NCBI GenBank assembly: GCA_031365725.1
Contig: JANLYQ010000018.1
Location: forward strand, 56,857 to 120,856
From: JANLYQ01 sp031365725
GTDB taxonomy: Bacteria > Actinomycetota > Actinomycetes > JACCUZ01
DNA length: 64,000 nucleotides
Direction: 5' to 3'
In this document: piece by piece, positions 6,703-14,945 of the stretch
How positions within the stretch are numbered: position 1 is the first letter of the stretch
Layout: each line of letters begins with the position of its first letter
Notes under the pieces: model-generated
Told to the model about the DNA's origin: nothing
Database searches by the model: none
The model's input: only the letters and a program-made list of their open reading frames with translations
Made by a program: the position numbers and the translations under genes

Positions 6703-8256
6703 TCACCGGAGCGGCGGGTCGGTGCCCGTCGTATAGGTCCGACCGAGCGGACTGAGCCAGGTCTTGACCCGGGTGACGGCGTCGTAGGTCAGTCGCCATC
6801 GGCCATGGGTCTTGGCGTTGTGGTGCTGACGGCAGAGTGGGCCGAGGTTGGCGCGTATCGTGCGGCCGCCGCCGCGGTCGTCGTGACGGAAAGCGGCGAT
6901 GTGGTCGCAGTCGCACACGTGGGCAGGCCGGGAACAGCTGGGGAAGCCGCAGACACGGTCGCGCGCCGCCACGAAGGCGCGCAGCCGGTCGGAGGGTCGG
7001 TAGCGCTCGGCGCCGCGGTCGAGCAGGGCGCCGTCCACCGGATCGACGGTCCAGCGCACCCAGTCGCGGTCCCAGGCCATCGCGCGGGCATGGTCGCCGG
7101 GGATGGCGCCGTAGCCGGCGAGCTCTCCCGGGTTGTCGGTAAAGCCGAGCAGGGTCGGCAGATCGACGACCACGGCAGCCACCTGGGCGCCACCGCACGA
7201 GCAGCGCGGGGTCGGCGACCACCGCTGCGGCACGTGGGTGATCGTGCCCTCGGCTGCCTCGTCTGCGTCGGATGCCTCGGATGCCTCGTCTGGGTGGTCT
7301 GAGGGTCTGGGCGATGGGGTTGCTGGCGCTGGGGTCGTGGGCGCTGGGGTTGCTGGCGCGGGGGTGTGTGCGTCGTGGTCACAGCGACCGGAGTCGGCAT
7401 CGGGACCCAGCCAGCAGGTGATCAGCGGGTCCAGGGGGTCCGCGCCGCCGTTGCCGAGGAGCGCCTGGACGAGTACGTCGACCCGGAGCGCGTCGAGCCC
7501 AGGGTCGTCACGACCGAGCTCGCGGCGGGCCAGCTGCTCGTCACGGGCGCGCGACGACAGGACGCCCCACCAGTCGTGCCCGATGGTGGCGGGCACGCTG
7601 AACCGGAAGGCCTGCATGCTGTCGAGCTGAGGGATGCGGTCGACCGAGCGGCGAGCCAGCGCCGCCTGACGACGCGCCGCCGCCCCGTCAGGGTCGATGA
7701 GGAGCAACGCTCGCTTCAACGAACGGTGGGTCTGCCCCAAGGTCTGACGGAAGGCGCCCGACAACACCTCCGCCTCGACCTTCGTCGCGATGTCATCGGT
7801 CAGCTCGCGGACCGCGTCGACGATGGCGGCTGCCTGCCGGTAGGAGATGTCGCCAGCCTCGAGCGCCCGCAAGGTGTCAGGCAACCGGTCGCGCAGGTCT
7901 GCGGCCACCCGGGTGCGGATCGATGCAGTCGCCGGAGCGAGCTTGAGGGCGGCCGCCACCTCGTGCCGCGCCTGCTCGCCAGCGACTCCCAAGGCGTCGG
8001 TGGCGTCGACGAGCGACGCGAGGGCAACTTGCATGCGGCCCTCGATCATCGCGAGCACACGTCCCCACGCGCGGACGAGATCGACCCGGGGGCCGCCCTC
8101 GAGCGAGCCCGGGTCCACCGAGTCCAGCACGGACGCCACACCGAGCCCGGCACCGGTTCCACCCACCGCCGCCAGCCCCACGACCTCGGCCCACGAGCCC
8201 CCGGCGAGGGCAGCCAGCAGCCGCTGGTCGGTCACCGTCACCACCATCGAGGTCAT
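6703..8256 (-). CDS. DUF222 domain HNH endonuclease-like protein (13E12 family)
   Basis: This protein of about 517 residues has an N-terminal DUF222 region (roughly residues 30-390) and a C-terminal HNH nuclease motif. The latter reads CGFPSCSRPAHVCDCDHIAA, then GPLCRQHHNAKTHGRW, supplying zinc cysteines and catalytic histidines. A low-complexity Ala-Pro-Thr linker (AHTPAPATPAPTTPAPA) lies near residue 300. DUF222-HNH proteins occur in many copies in actinobacterial genomes and are thought to be mobile or repeat-associated; their biological role is unsettled. ATG 8256 lies 6 nt after TAGGTT, so the mRNA is probably leaderless. The decayed dioxygenase directly upstream may have been truncated when this gene arrived. 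Confidence 0.85.
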   Translation of the reverse strand: MTSMVVTVTDQRLLAALAGGSWAEVVGLAAVGGTGAGLGVASVLDSVDPGSLEGGPRVDLVRAWGRVLAMIEGRMQVALASLVDATDALGVAGEQARHEVAAALKLAPATASIRTRVAADLRDRLPDTLRALEAGDISYRQAAAIVDAVRELTDDIATKVEAEVLSGAFRQTLGQTHRSLKRALLLIDPDGAAARRQAALARRSVDRIPQLDSMQAFRFSVPATIGHDWWGVLSSRARDEQLARRELGRDDPGLDALRVDVLVQALLGNGGADPLDPLITCWLGPDADSGRCDHDAHTPAPATPAPTTPAPATPSPRPSDHPDEASEASDADEAAEGTITHVPQRWSPTPRCSCGGAQVAAVVVDLPTLLGFTDNPGELAGYGAIPGDHARAMAWDRDWVRWTVDPVDGALLDRGAERYRPSDRLRAFVAARDRVCGFPSCSRPAHVCDCDHIAAFRHDDRGGGRTIRANLGPLCRQHHNAKTHGRWRLTYDAVTRVKTWLSPLGRTYTTGTDPPLR

Positions 8257-8262
8257 GCGTCG

Positions 8263-8268
8263 AACCTA
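8263..8268 (-). promoter_or_regulatory. -10 element of a probable leaderless promoter (DUF222-HNH gene)
   Basis: Read on the minus strand, TAGGTT is followed by 6 nt (CGACGC) and then ATG 8256. No Shine-Dalgarno sequence is present. Confidence 0.5.
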
Positions 8269-8290
8269 GGAGGGACCCCGGACACAACTA

Positions 8291-8919
8291 TGTCGCTGGG
8301 CCCATTTACGAGCACCTGCCCAGGAAGCCCCAGCAGGCGACGGGTCCAACGGGGTCAACGTCCTGACTGGCAGCGGCATCCTGCGCAGCGACATCACCCG
8401 CAGCTTCGGCTCGTCCTCCAAGCAAGCGGCAGGCGTCCCCCTCACCCTCCGACTATGCGTGCTGCACACGAGAGCCGGCTCCACGCCGTACGCCGGTGGG
8501 GCGGTCTACGTCTGTCACTGTGATGCGCACGGTGGATATTCCCTCTACTCCGCCGGCGTGACCCAGGAGAACTACCTGCGCGCGTACAGGCGGCCGGCTC
8601 TGACGGCACCGTCACCTTCACCAGCATCTTCCCCGCGGCCTACCCGGGTCGTTGGCCGCACGTGCACTTCGAGGTCTATCCGATGATGGTCGACGCGGTA
8701 CACGCGCGCGGAAAGCTGCGCACGTCCCAGCTGGCACTGCCCCAGGCGGTCTGCAGGAAGGTCTACGGCACCAGCGGGTACGACGGCAGCCTCGCCGACC
8801 TCGCCCACACGTCACTGAAGACCGACGTGGTGTTCAGCGACGGGTGGTCCCTGCAGATGGCCACCCTCACCGGAGACCCGAGCACGGGCCCCACTGCGAC
8901 TCTGGGCGTCCCCGTCTGA
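8291..8919 (+). pseudogene. Decayed intradiol ring-cleavage dioxygenase
   Basis: Two frames together read as one intradiol dioxygenase. Frame 2 gives GDGSNGVNVLTGSGILRSDI, then VYVCHCDAHGGYSLYSAGVT and QENYLR, up to about 8582. Frame 1 continues from there with the equivalent of VQAAGSDGTVTFTSIFPAAY, then GRWPHVHFEVY (the His-x-His iron ligands) to a TGA at 8917-8919. The junction CGCGCGTACAGG needs one extra G to restore CGC-GGC-GTA-CAG, so a single-base deletion broke the gene. The N-terminal signal peptide and start are missing, and the family WHCD tryptophan is Cys here. The 5' end abuts the divergent DUF222-HNH gene. Confidence 0.85.
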
Positions 8920-8941
8920 GTTGTCGTGATGCGCCGATCGC

Positions 8942-9952
8942 TCAGCGAACGCCGGCGTAGGAGTGGAAGCCCACCAGCCAGATGTTGACGACCAGGTAGT
9001 TGAACAGGAAGGTCGAGTAGCCCAGCAATGCGAGGTAGGCCGCCTTGCGACCCTTCCACCCGGCCGTCGCGCGCGCGTGCAGGTAGGCCGTGTAGACCAT
9101 CCAGGTGATGAAGGCCCACGTCTCCTTGGGGTCCCAGCCCCAGTAGCGACCCCACGCGTTCTCAGCCCAGATCGCACCGGCGATGACCGCGAATGTCCAG
9201 ATGGGGTAAGCGAAAGCGTGCATGCGGTACGCCGACCGGTCCAGCACGGCGGCGGCGGGCAACCGGTCCATGAAGGACGCCCCCCGCTCGGCGGCCGGCA
9301 CCCGCTCGCGGCGCTCCTGCACGAGATAGCAGACCGACTGGGCGAAGCCGAGGGTGAAGATGCCGGCGGCGATCATCGCAGCGGTGACGTGGATGACCAG
9401 CCACACCGACTTGAGCGCCGGCACCAGCTGCGCGGCCTCGGTGTAGAGCACCGTCACGGCAAGCCCGAGGGTCAGCAGCACCGGGAAGACGACGAACGTG
9501 CCGAGGTAGCGAATCGGCTTGCGGCCGAGCACCACCAGGAACACCCCGGTCACCGCGAGCGAGCCGGCGGTCGAGAACTCGAACATGTTGCCCCACGGTG
9601 GGCGACTCACGGCGACGCCGCGAGCGACGACCGCAGCCAGGTGCAGCAGGAACGCCAGCACAGTGACGGACACTGCCATCCGGCCCAGGCGGCTCGCCTT
9701 GTCCCCACGTCGACCGACGGCAGGCACTGCCTCCGACGATGCAGGAGACGCGCTGCTGTCGGCGTACGACGACATCGCGCCGACAGCGGCCAGCTCTCGC
9801 ACCTCGCTGTCCGTGACCGCGTTGACTCCGCGCGAACGGCGCGGCGAACCGAATGCGAGCTCGGCCGCGAAGAAGTACATGGCGAGGGCGTAGACCACCA
9901 TCGCGGAGTAGAGCAGGTCGTTGCTGATGCTCGCCGTCGTCGCCGGGCTCAC
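8942..9952 (-). CDS. ccsB: CcsB/ResC, cytochrome c biogenesis membrane protein
   Basis: This is a System II cytochrome c maturation factor that, with ResB, carries heme across the membrane and ligates it to apocytochrome c. It has about 336 residues and roughly eight membrane segments, with the tryptophan-rich heme-handling motif YWGWDPKETWAFITW near residue 270 and conserved histidines in flanking helices. An unusually polar loop (residues ~36-85, RSRGVNAVTDSEV through the Ser/Ala-rich stretch) separates the first helix from the rest. The GTG at 9952 overlaps the resB stop by one base (TAGTG). It is the last gene of the resA-ccdA-resB-ccsB block. Confidence 0.92.
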   Translation of the reverse strand: MSPATTASISNDLLYSAMVVYALAMYFFAAELAFGSPRRSRGVNAVTDSEVRELAAVGAMSSYADSSASPASSEAVPAVGRRGDKASRLGRMAVSVTVLAFLLHLAAVVARGVAVSRPPWGNMFEFSTAGSLAVTGVFLVVLGRKPIRYLGTFVVFPVLLTLGLAVTVLYTEAAQLVPALKSVWLVIHVTAAMIAAGIFTLGFAQSVCYLVQERRERVPAAERGASFMDRLPAAAVLDRSAYRMHAFAYPIWTFAVIAGAIWAENAWGRYWGWDPKETWAFITWMVYTAYLHARATAGWKGRKAAYLALLGYSTFLFNYLVVNIWLVGFHSYAGVR

Positions 9953-11574
9953 TAGCGGGCACCCCTCGTGTCGTCGATGCTCTGGCCATCAGGTGGTCCA
10001 GGTGCGCCGACCAGTGCGTCGGCGAACTCGCCGACCTCGCCGGCAAGACTCTCGCTCGCCTCGCCGTCGGTGCGCGCAAGACCTGCCACCTCGATCAGCG
10101 TACGCCCGTCGTCATCGGGCCCTGCACGCACCCAGACGCGTCGCCGACGGACGAACAGCGACAGCATCAGCCCCGCCAGAGCGAGCATCGCGGCAACCAG
10201 CGCAGGGACGATGCCGGGGTCGCGAGCGATCTGCAGCGAGGTCCACTGACGGACCCCGTCGAAGGTGATCGACTCCCCCGACGGCAGGGTCATCGTCGCC
10301 CCGGGAGCCAACGACTGCACCAGAAAGCGCCCGTCCTCGGCCCTCACCTGCACCATGGAGCGCTTGTCCAGGCTGTAGACCGACTGCGGGATGCCCCCGT
10401 CGACGCCGAGGTCCCCGCGATAGGCCGACAGCACCGCACGAGGCAGCAGCAGCCCGGGGTAGACCGACACCGGACCGGCGGTCCGGTCGAGCACCGCGGT
10501 GGGCAGGAAGACCCCGTCGAAACCGAGCTGGGGAGTGGTGCCGTTGACCTTGACCACACCGCTGGAGGTGAGGTTGCCGTCGCGCGGCAGGAACGGCACC
10601 GGCCCCTGCGACACGATCGCACCGCTCTTGTCCTTGACCGTGAAAACGGGCGCATAGCCGTGTCCGAGCAAGAACACCTTGGTGCCGTCGACCTGCAGTG
10701 GGTGGTTGACCTGCAGGTCGAACGAGCGGCTCGGCGAGCCGGGTGAGGACGTGTAGCGGACGGCGGCCCGGAAGTCCCGAGGTGCGCCCCGCTGCTGCCC
10801 GTCGGTCTGGTACGTGACGGACAGCGTGTCCAGTGACACCGTGAACGGCGGAAGCGACGAGGGGCTCGCAAGCGGCCCCGGCGTGTAGGTGTCGAACGCC
10901 GTGACCGTGTCAGAGAACGACTCGCCCTCCACCAGCAACACGTTCGCCTTGAAGCCGTAGAGGTGGCCCAGCGCGACCGCGACGAGCAGGAGCAGCATCG
11001 ACAGGTGAAACACCAGGTTGCCGGTCTCGCGCAGGTAGCCCTTCTCCGCCGACACTGCACCGTCGGCGACCTGCACCCGAAAATGCTTGCTACGCAACAG
11101 CTTCTCGGCCCGAGCGAGTACGTCGGCAGACGGCTCCGCCACCGACGCCGACCGGTGCACAGGCAGCCGACCGAGGTTGCGCGGCGCCTTGGGCGGGCGA
11201 GCAAGGCTGGCCGAGAGGTGAGCCCGGCTGCGCGGCAGGACGCACCCCACGAGTGAGACGAACAGCAGCAGGTAGATGGCCGAGAACCACGGTGAGGAGT
11301 AGACGGCGTAGAGGGAGAACCGCTCGTACCACGGCGACAGCGTCGGGTGGGCGGCGGCGAACTGTGCGACCCGCGCGGCGTCGACGCTGCGCTGCGGCAC
11401 CAGCGACCCCGGCACCGCGGCGAGCGCGAGCAGGAACAGCAGCACCAGTGCGGTGCGCATCGAGGTCAGCTGCCGCCACGACCACCGGGCCAGCTCGACC
11501 GGTCGCAGGGCCGGCGGTCGCGGCTCGGCGGGCACGTCGCGGGCCGGCGCACTGGTCATCGTCTGGTCGGCCAC
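9952..11574 (-). CDS. resB: ResB-like cytochrome c biogenesis protein
   Basis: This protein of about 540 residues is the partner of CcsB in System II cytochrome c assembly. Hydrophobic segments lie near residues 40-60 (TALVLLFLLALAAVPGSLVP), 95-115 and 188-207, followed by a large extracytoplasmic domain and a final helix near 460-480 before a basic cytoplasmic tail. The motif NLVFHLSMLLLLVAVALG contains a family-conserved histidine. The GTG start directly abuts the TGA of ccdA (TGAGTG). The C-terminal 60 residues are acidic and probably disordered. Confidence 0.9.
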   Translation of the reverse strand: MADQTMTSAPARDVPAEPRPPALRPVELARWSWRQLTSMRTALVLLFLLALAAVPGSLVPQRSVDAARVAQFAAAHPTLSPWYERFSLYAVYSSPWFSAIYLLLFVSLVGCVLPRSRAHLSASLARPPKAPRNLGRLPVHRSASVAEPSADVLARAEKLLRSKHFRVQVADGAVSAEKGYLRETGNLVFHLSMLLLLVAVALGHLYGFKANVLLVEGESFSDTVTAFDTYTPGPLASPSSLPPFTVSLDTLSVTYQTDGQQRGAPRDFRAAVRYTSSPGSPSRSFDLQVNHPLQVDGTKVFLLGHGYAPVFTVKDKSGAIVSQGPVPFLPRDGNLTSSGVVKVNGTTPQLGFDGVFLPTAVLDRTAGPVSVYPGLLLPRAVLSAYRGDLGVDGGIPQSVYSLDKRSMVQVRAEDGRFLVQSLAPGATMTLPSGESITFDGVRQWTSLQIARDPGIVPALVAAMLALAGLMLSLFVRRRRVWVRAGPDDDGRTLIEVAGLARTDGEASESLAGEVGEFADALVGAPGPPDGQSIDDTRGAR

Positions 11575-12324
11575 TCAGACCGCCGGGGTGAAGGAGACGA
11601 CCCATACCTGGCTGGCCACGACGAGGTCGTTCCAGACCCCACTCACCAGCAGTACGCCGATCAGCGCGAGCATCGCCCCGCCGGTGCGCATGACGGCCAG
11701 GTGGTGGCGACGCACCCAGGCGAAGGCCGTCATCGCCCGGCCGAAGACCAACGCCGTGGCCACGAACGGCAGCCCCAGGCCGAGGCAGTAAGCGACCGCG
11801 AGGATGCCGCCGCGCGCCGCGCTGCCCTCAGTGATGCCCAGCGTCAGCACAGCGGCCAGGGTCGGCCCGACGCAGGGCGCCCAGCCGAGGCCGAACAGTG
11901 CGCCCAACAACGGCGCGCCGGCCAGCCCCACCGCGGGCCGCCGGTCGAGCCTGGCCTCGCGCTGGAACCACGGCAGCACTCCCATGAAGGCCAGCCCCAG
12001 CGCGATGGTCACCGTGCCCAGCACCCGCTGCAGAAGGGTGCGATGCTCGAGGAGGAAGCCACCAAGACCGCCGAGCAGCACGCCCGCGCTGACGAAGACG
12101 AACGTGAAGCCGGCCACGAACAGCAGCGCCCCGGCGGTCATCCGGCCACGCCGTCGGCCGGCGTCGTCGAACACCTCGGCCGCGGACAAGCCCGTCGTAT
12201 AGGCGAGGTAGCCGGGCACCAGCGGCAGCACGCACGGCGACAGGAAGGACACCAGGCCGGCCGCAGCAGCCAGCGGCAACGCCAGCAGCAGCGACCCGTC
12301 CGTGATCGTCGTACCGATGCTCAT
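11575..12324 (-). CDS. ccdA: CcdA, thiol-disulfide electron-transfer membrane protein
   Basis: This DsbD/CcdA family membrane protein of about 249 residues and six helices passes electrons from cytosolic thioredoxin to extracytoplasmic thioredoxin-like proteins such as ResA, keeping apocytochrome c haem-binding cysteines reduced. The two redox cysteines are in FLSPCVLPLVPGYLAY (near residue 30) and WAPCVGPTLAAVL (near residue 150). ATG 12324 overlaps the TGA of resA by four bases. A longer open frame to 12681 is the shadow of resA. The position between resA and resB is the standard System II order. Confidence 0.93.
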   Translation of the reverse strand: MSIGTTITDGSLLLALPLAAAAGLVSFLSPCVLPLVPGYLAYTTGLSAAEVFDDAGRRRGRMTAGALLFVAGFTFVFVSAGVLLGGLGGFLLEHRTLLQRVLGTVTIALGLAFMGVLPWFQREARLDRRPAVGLAGAPLLGALFGLGWAPCVGPTLAAVLTLGITEGSAARGGILAVAYCLGLGLPFVATALVFGRAMTAFAWVRRHHLAVMRTGGAMLALIGVLLVSGVWNDLVVASQVWVVSFTPAV

Positions 12325-12950
12325 GAGCCGGCCCGCGCTGAAGCGGCGGGCTCGGCAAGGGCGTCGGAGATCAACCCGCGCAGCACCACCTTGTCGACCT
12401 TGCCGATCACCCGCGCAGCCACCCGGCCCTGCCGGTCGAGCACCAGGGTCGAGGGTGTCGCGATCGGCGGCAGCGACCCGCGCAGGGCCAGCAGCACTCG
12501 GCCACCGTCGTCGCCGATGCTGGGATAGGTCACGCCGAACCGGCGCTCGTGCGCTCTGGCCGCGGCGGGGTTGTCCTTGGTGTCGATCCCGATGAACACC
12601 ACCCCGGCCGCTGCTGTGGCGGCGTGAACGGCCTGCAGGTCCGGCGCTTCGGCGATGCACGGCGGGCACCATGATCCCCACACGTTGACGACGACGACCT
12701 GGCTGCGGTGCCGGCGCAGGTCGAAGGGCGCGCCGGCCAGCGTCGTGCCCGCGAACTCCACCGGTGCCTTGCGCCTGCTCGCCGCGAGCTGGGTCACGGT
12801 GCCGTCACCGGAGATGAACCCCTGACCGGCGACCGCCGCGGTCTGCCCGGACGAGGTGCACCCGGAAAGGCTGACCGTGAGCAGCACCGCGAGCAACGCC
12901 GGGACCATCGCCGGCACTGACAGCGAGAGGCGAGACGAGCGAGCTTTCAT
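12321..12950 (-). CDS. resA: ResA/TlpA-like thioredoxin lipoprotein
   Basis: This exported thioredoxin-fold protein of about 209 residues is thought to reduce the CxxCH cysteines of apocytochrome c. The N-terminus is a lipoprotein signal: a basic start, a hydrophobic run and the lipobox LSGC near residue 31. The active site is VWGSWCPPCIAEAPDLQ near residue 105 (WCPPC). A TlpA-type insertion and a cis-proline segment (PPIATPSTLVLD) follow. ATG 12950 overlaps the TGA of the upstream histidine phosphatase by one base, and the 3' end overlaps ccdA, so the whole block is co-translated. Confidence 0.92.
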   Translation of the reverse strand: MKARSSRLSLSVPAMVPALLAVLLTVSLSGCTSSGQTAAVAGQGFISGDGTVTQLAASRRKAPVEFAGTTLAGAPFDLRRHRSQVVVVNVWGSWCPPCIAEAPDLQAVHAATAAAGVVFIGIDTKDNPAAARAHERRFGVTYPSIGDDGGRVLLALRGSLPPIATPSTLVLDRQGRVAARVIGKVDKVVLRGLISDALAEPAASARAGS

Positions 12951-13606
12951 CAGGCCCCTGCGGCGAACTTCTTGCCCTGCCCCGCGGGCGGCACGGGCAG
13001 CAGGTCCTTGGCCGGCTCGGTGTAGGACACGGCCACCAGCGAGTCGTCGTGGAAGGTGAAGGAGGTGAGCGAGGCGAGCGAGCACTGCCGGCGCCGCGGA
13101 TCGTGCCAGAGCCGCCGGCCGGTGGCGTAGGACCGTAACGTCCAGATTGGCAGCTGGTGGCTCACGGCCAGTGCCTCGTGACCGCGCGCGGCGTCGCGGG
13201 CTGCCTCGACCGCGGCCATCATCCGGGTCGCGACCTCGATGTATGGCTCGCCCCACGACGGGCGGAGCGGGTTGCGCAGGTGCACCCAGTGCCTGGGCCG
13301 GCGCAGCGAGCCATCGCCGACCCCGAAGGTCTTGCCCTCGAACACGTTCGCCGACTCGATCAATCGCGGGTCGGTGACAACCGGGAGGCCCAGCGTCGCC
13401 GCCGCCGGCGCCGCGGTCTCCTGCGCGCGCTCGAGCGGGGACGCGACGAGGTAGGTGATGTCCTCACCGGCCAGGTGCTCGGCCACCCGCACCGCCATGT
13501 CCCGGCCGAGCTGGGAGAGGTGGAAGCCGGGCAGTCGGCCGTAAAGCACCTTGGTCGGGTTGTCGACCTCGCCGTGGCGCAGCACGTGTACGACAGTGGT
13601 GTCCAC
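12950..13606 (-). CDS. Histidine phosphatase family protein (phosphoglycerate-mutase-like)
   Basis: This protein of about 218 residues begins VDTTVVHVLRHGEVDNP; RHGE is the catalytic histidine signature near residue 11. A second histidine is present in ALAVSHQLPIWTLRS near residue 158. The enzyme is cytosolic and its substrate cannot be read from the sequence. GTG 13606 starts one base after the stop of hemL. The conserved placement between hemL and resA in actinobacteria suggests a role tied to heme or cytochrome c supply, but this is only context. The longer frame to 13957 is not supported. Confidence 0.85.
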   Translation of the reverse strand: MDTTVVHVLRHGEVDNPTKVLYGRLPGFHLSQLGRDMAVRVAEHLAGEDITYLVASPLERAQETAAPAAATLGLPVVTDPRLIESANVFEGKTFGVGDGSLRRPRHWVHLRNPLRPSWGEPYIEVATRMMAAVEAARDAARGHEALAVSHQLPIWTLRSYATGRRLWHDPRRRQCSLASLTSFTFHDDSLVAVSYTEPAKDLLPVPPAGQGKKFAAGA

Positions 13607-13607
13607 G

Positions 13608-14945
13608 TCAGGCCGCCGGACCAGGAGCGGGGGCAGGGGCAACCGCAGCAGCCGCAGCCGTCGCGGCGTGCGGCAACGCGTCTGCGACCCGTTCCATCGC
13701 TGCGTCGTCGTGCACGGCCGAAAGGAACCACGACTCGTAGGCCGAGGGCGGCAGGTAGACCCCGCGGGCGAGCATGGCGTGGAAGAACGCGGTGTAGCGA
13801 AAGGTGTCCTGTCGCTTGGCGTCGTTGTAGTCGCGCACCTCGTCAGGGCCGAAGAACACCGAGAACATGTTGCCCGCGTGCTGCAGCCGGTGCTCGACCC
13901 CGGCCGCCGACAACGCCTCGGCCACCAGCGCCTGCAACGCCAGCGAGGTGGCATCAACCTGCGCGTAGACCTCGGGCGTTGCTGCTTGGAGGGTGGCGAG
14001 GCCAGCAGCGGTGGCCACCGGGTTGCCCGACAACGTGCCGGCCTGGTAGACGGGACCCTCAGGAGCGAGCCGGCTCATCACGTCGGCGCGACCACCGAAA
14101 GCCGCGGCCGGCAGACCGCCTCCCATTACCTTGCCGAAGGTCATTAGGTCGGGCACGACACCATCGAGGCCGAACCAGCCGGCGGCGCTGACCCGGAAGC
14201 CAGTCATCACCTCGTCGCTGACGAACAGCGCCCCGTGCTCCCGGCACAGCGCCGCGAGCCCGGCGTTGAAGCCGGCGACCGGTGGCACCACACCCATGTT
14301 GCCTGCGGCGGCCTCGGTGATGACGCAGGCGATCTCACCGTCGTACATCGCGAAGGCATCCCGGACTATAGAAATGTCGTTGTAGGGCAACACGATCGTG
14401 TCGGCGGCCGATGCGCCGGTGACGCCCGGGGTGTCGGGCAGCCCCAGCGTCGCCACCCCTGAGCCCGCGGCCGCGAGCAGTGCGTCGACGTGCCCGTGAT
14501 AGCAGCCGGCGAACTTCACGACCTTGCTGCGCCCGGTGAACCCTCGCGCCAGCCGGATCGCCGACATGGTCGCCTCGGTGCCGCTGGACACCAGTCGCAG
14601 CGACTCGACGGGGGCGACCCGCGCCACAATCTCCTCGACCAGAGCGACCTCGCCCTCGGTCGGCGTGCCGAACGACGTGCCGCGCGACACGGCAGCAGTC
14701 ACGGCCTCGACCACCGCCGGGTGCGCGTGCCCGAGCAGCAACGGTCCCCACGAGCAGACCAGGTCGACGTAGTCGCGGCCGTCGGCGTCCACGACGTAGG
14801 GCCCGTGGCCGCTGGTCATGAACCGCGGGGTGCCACCGACCGCACGGAACGCCCGCACCGGGGAGTTGACTCCGCCAGGGATGACCGCGCGCGCACGGTC
14901 CATCAGGGCGGCGGACACCGGCGCCTCGTAGGGGTAGGTGCTCAT
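13608..14945 (-). CDS. hemL: HemL, glutamate-1-semialdehyde 2,1-aminomutase
   Basis: This PLP enzyme converts glutamate-1-semialdehyde to 5-aminolevulinate, the second step of the C5 heme pathway. It has about 445 residues. PGGVNSPVRAF and GHAHPAVVEAV are typical N-terminal blocks, VSSGTEATMSAIRLARG binds PLP phosphate, SDEVMTGFR carries the PLP aspartate, and TFGKVMGGGLPAAAFGG contains the Schiff-base lysine. The C-terminal Ala/Pro tail (APAPAPGPAA) is low complexity. ATG 14945 overlaps the TGA of hemB by four bases. Confidence 0.95.
   Translation of the reverse strand: MSTYPYEAPVSAALMDRARAVIPGGVNSPVRAFRAVGGTPRFMTSGHGPYVVDADGRDYVDLVCSWGPLLLGHAHPAVVEAVTAAVSRGTSFGTPTEGEVALVEEIVARVAPVESLRLVSSGTEATMSAIRLARGFTGRSKVVKFAGCYHGHVDALLAAAGSGVATLGLPDTPGVTGASAADTIVLPYNDISIVRDAFAMYDGEIACVITEAAAGNMGVVPPVAGFNAGLAALCREHGALFVSDEVMTGFRVSAAGWFGLDGVVPDLMTFGKVMGGGLPAAAFGGRADVMSRLAPEGPVYQAGTLSGNPVATAAGLATLQAATPEVYAQVDATSLALQALVAEALSAAGVEHRLQHAGNMFSVFFGPDEVRDYNDAKRQDTFRYTAFFHAMLARGVYLPPSAYESWFLSAVHDDAAMERVADALPHAATAAAAAVAPAPAPGPAA

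Noticed and set aside
7366..8523. Plus-strand frame of 385 codons opposite the DUF222-HNH gene
   Set aside because: No recognisable domain; antisense to a well-supported protein.
11347..12528. Plus-strand frame of ~393 codons opposite resB/ccdA
   Set aside because: It is rich in His, Gln and Arg and has no motifs; the minus-strand genes have complete family signatures.
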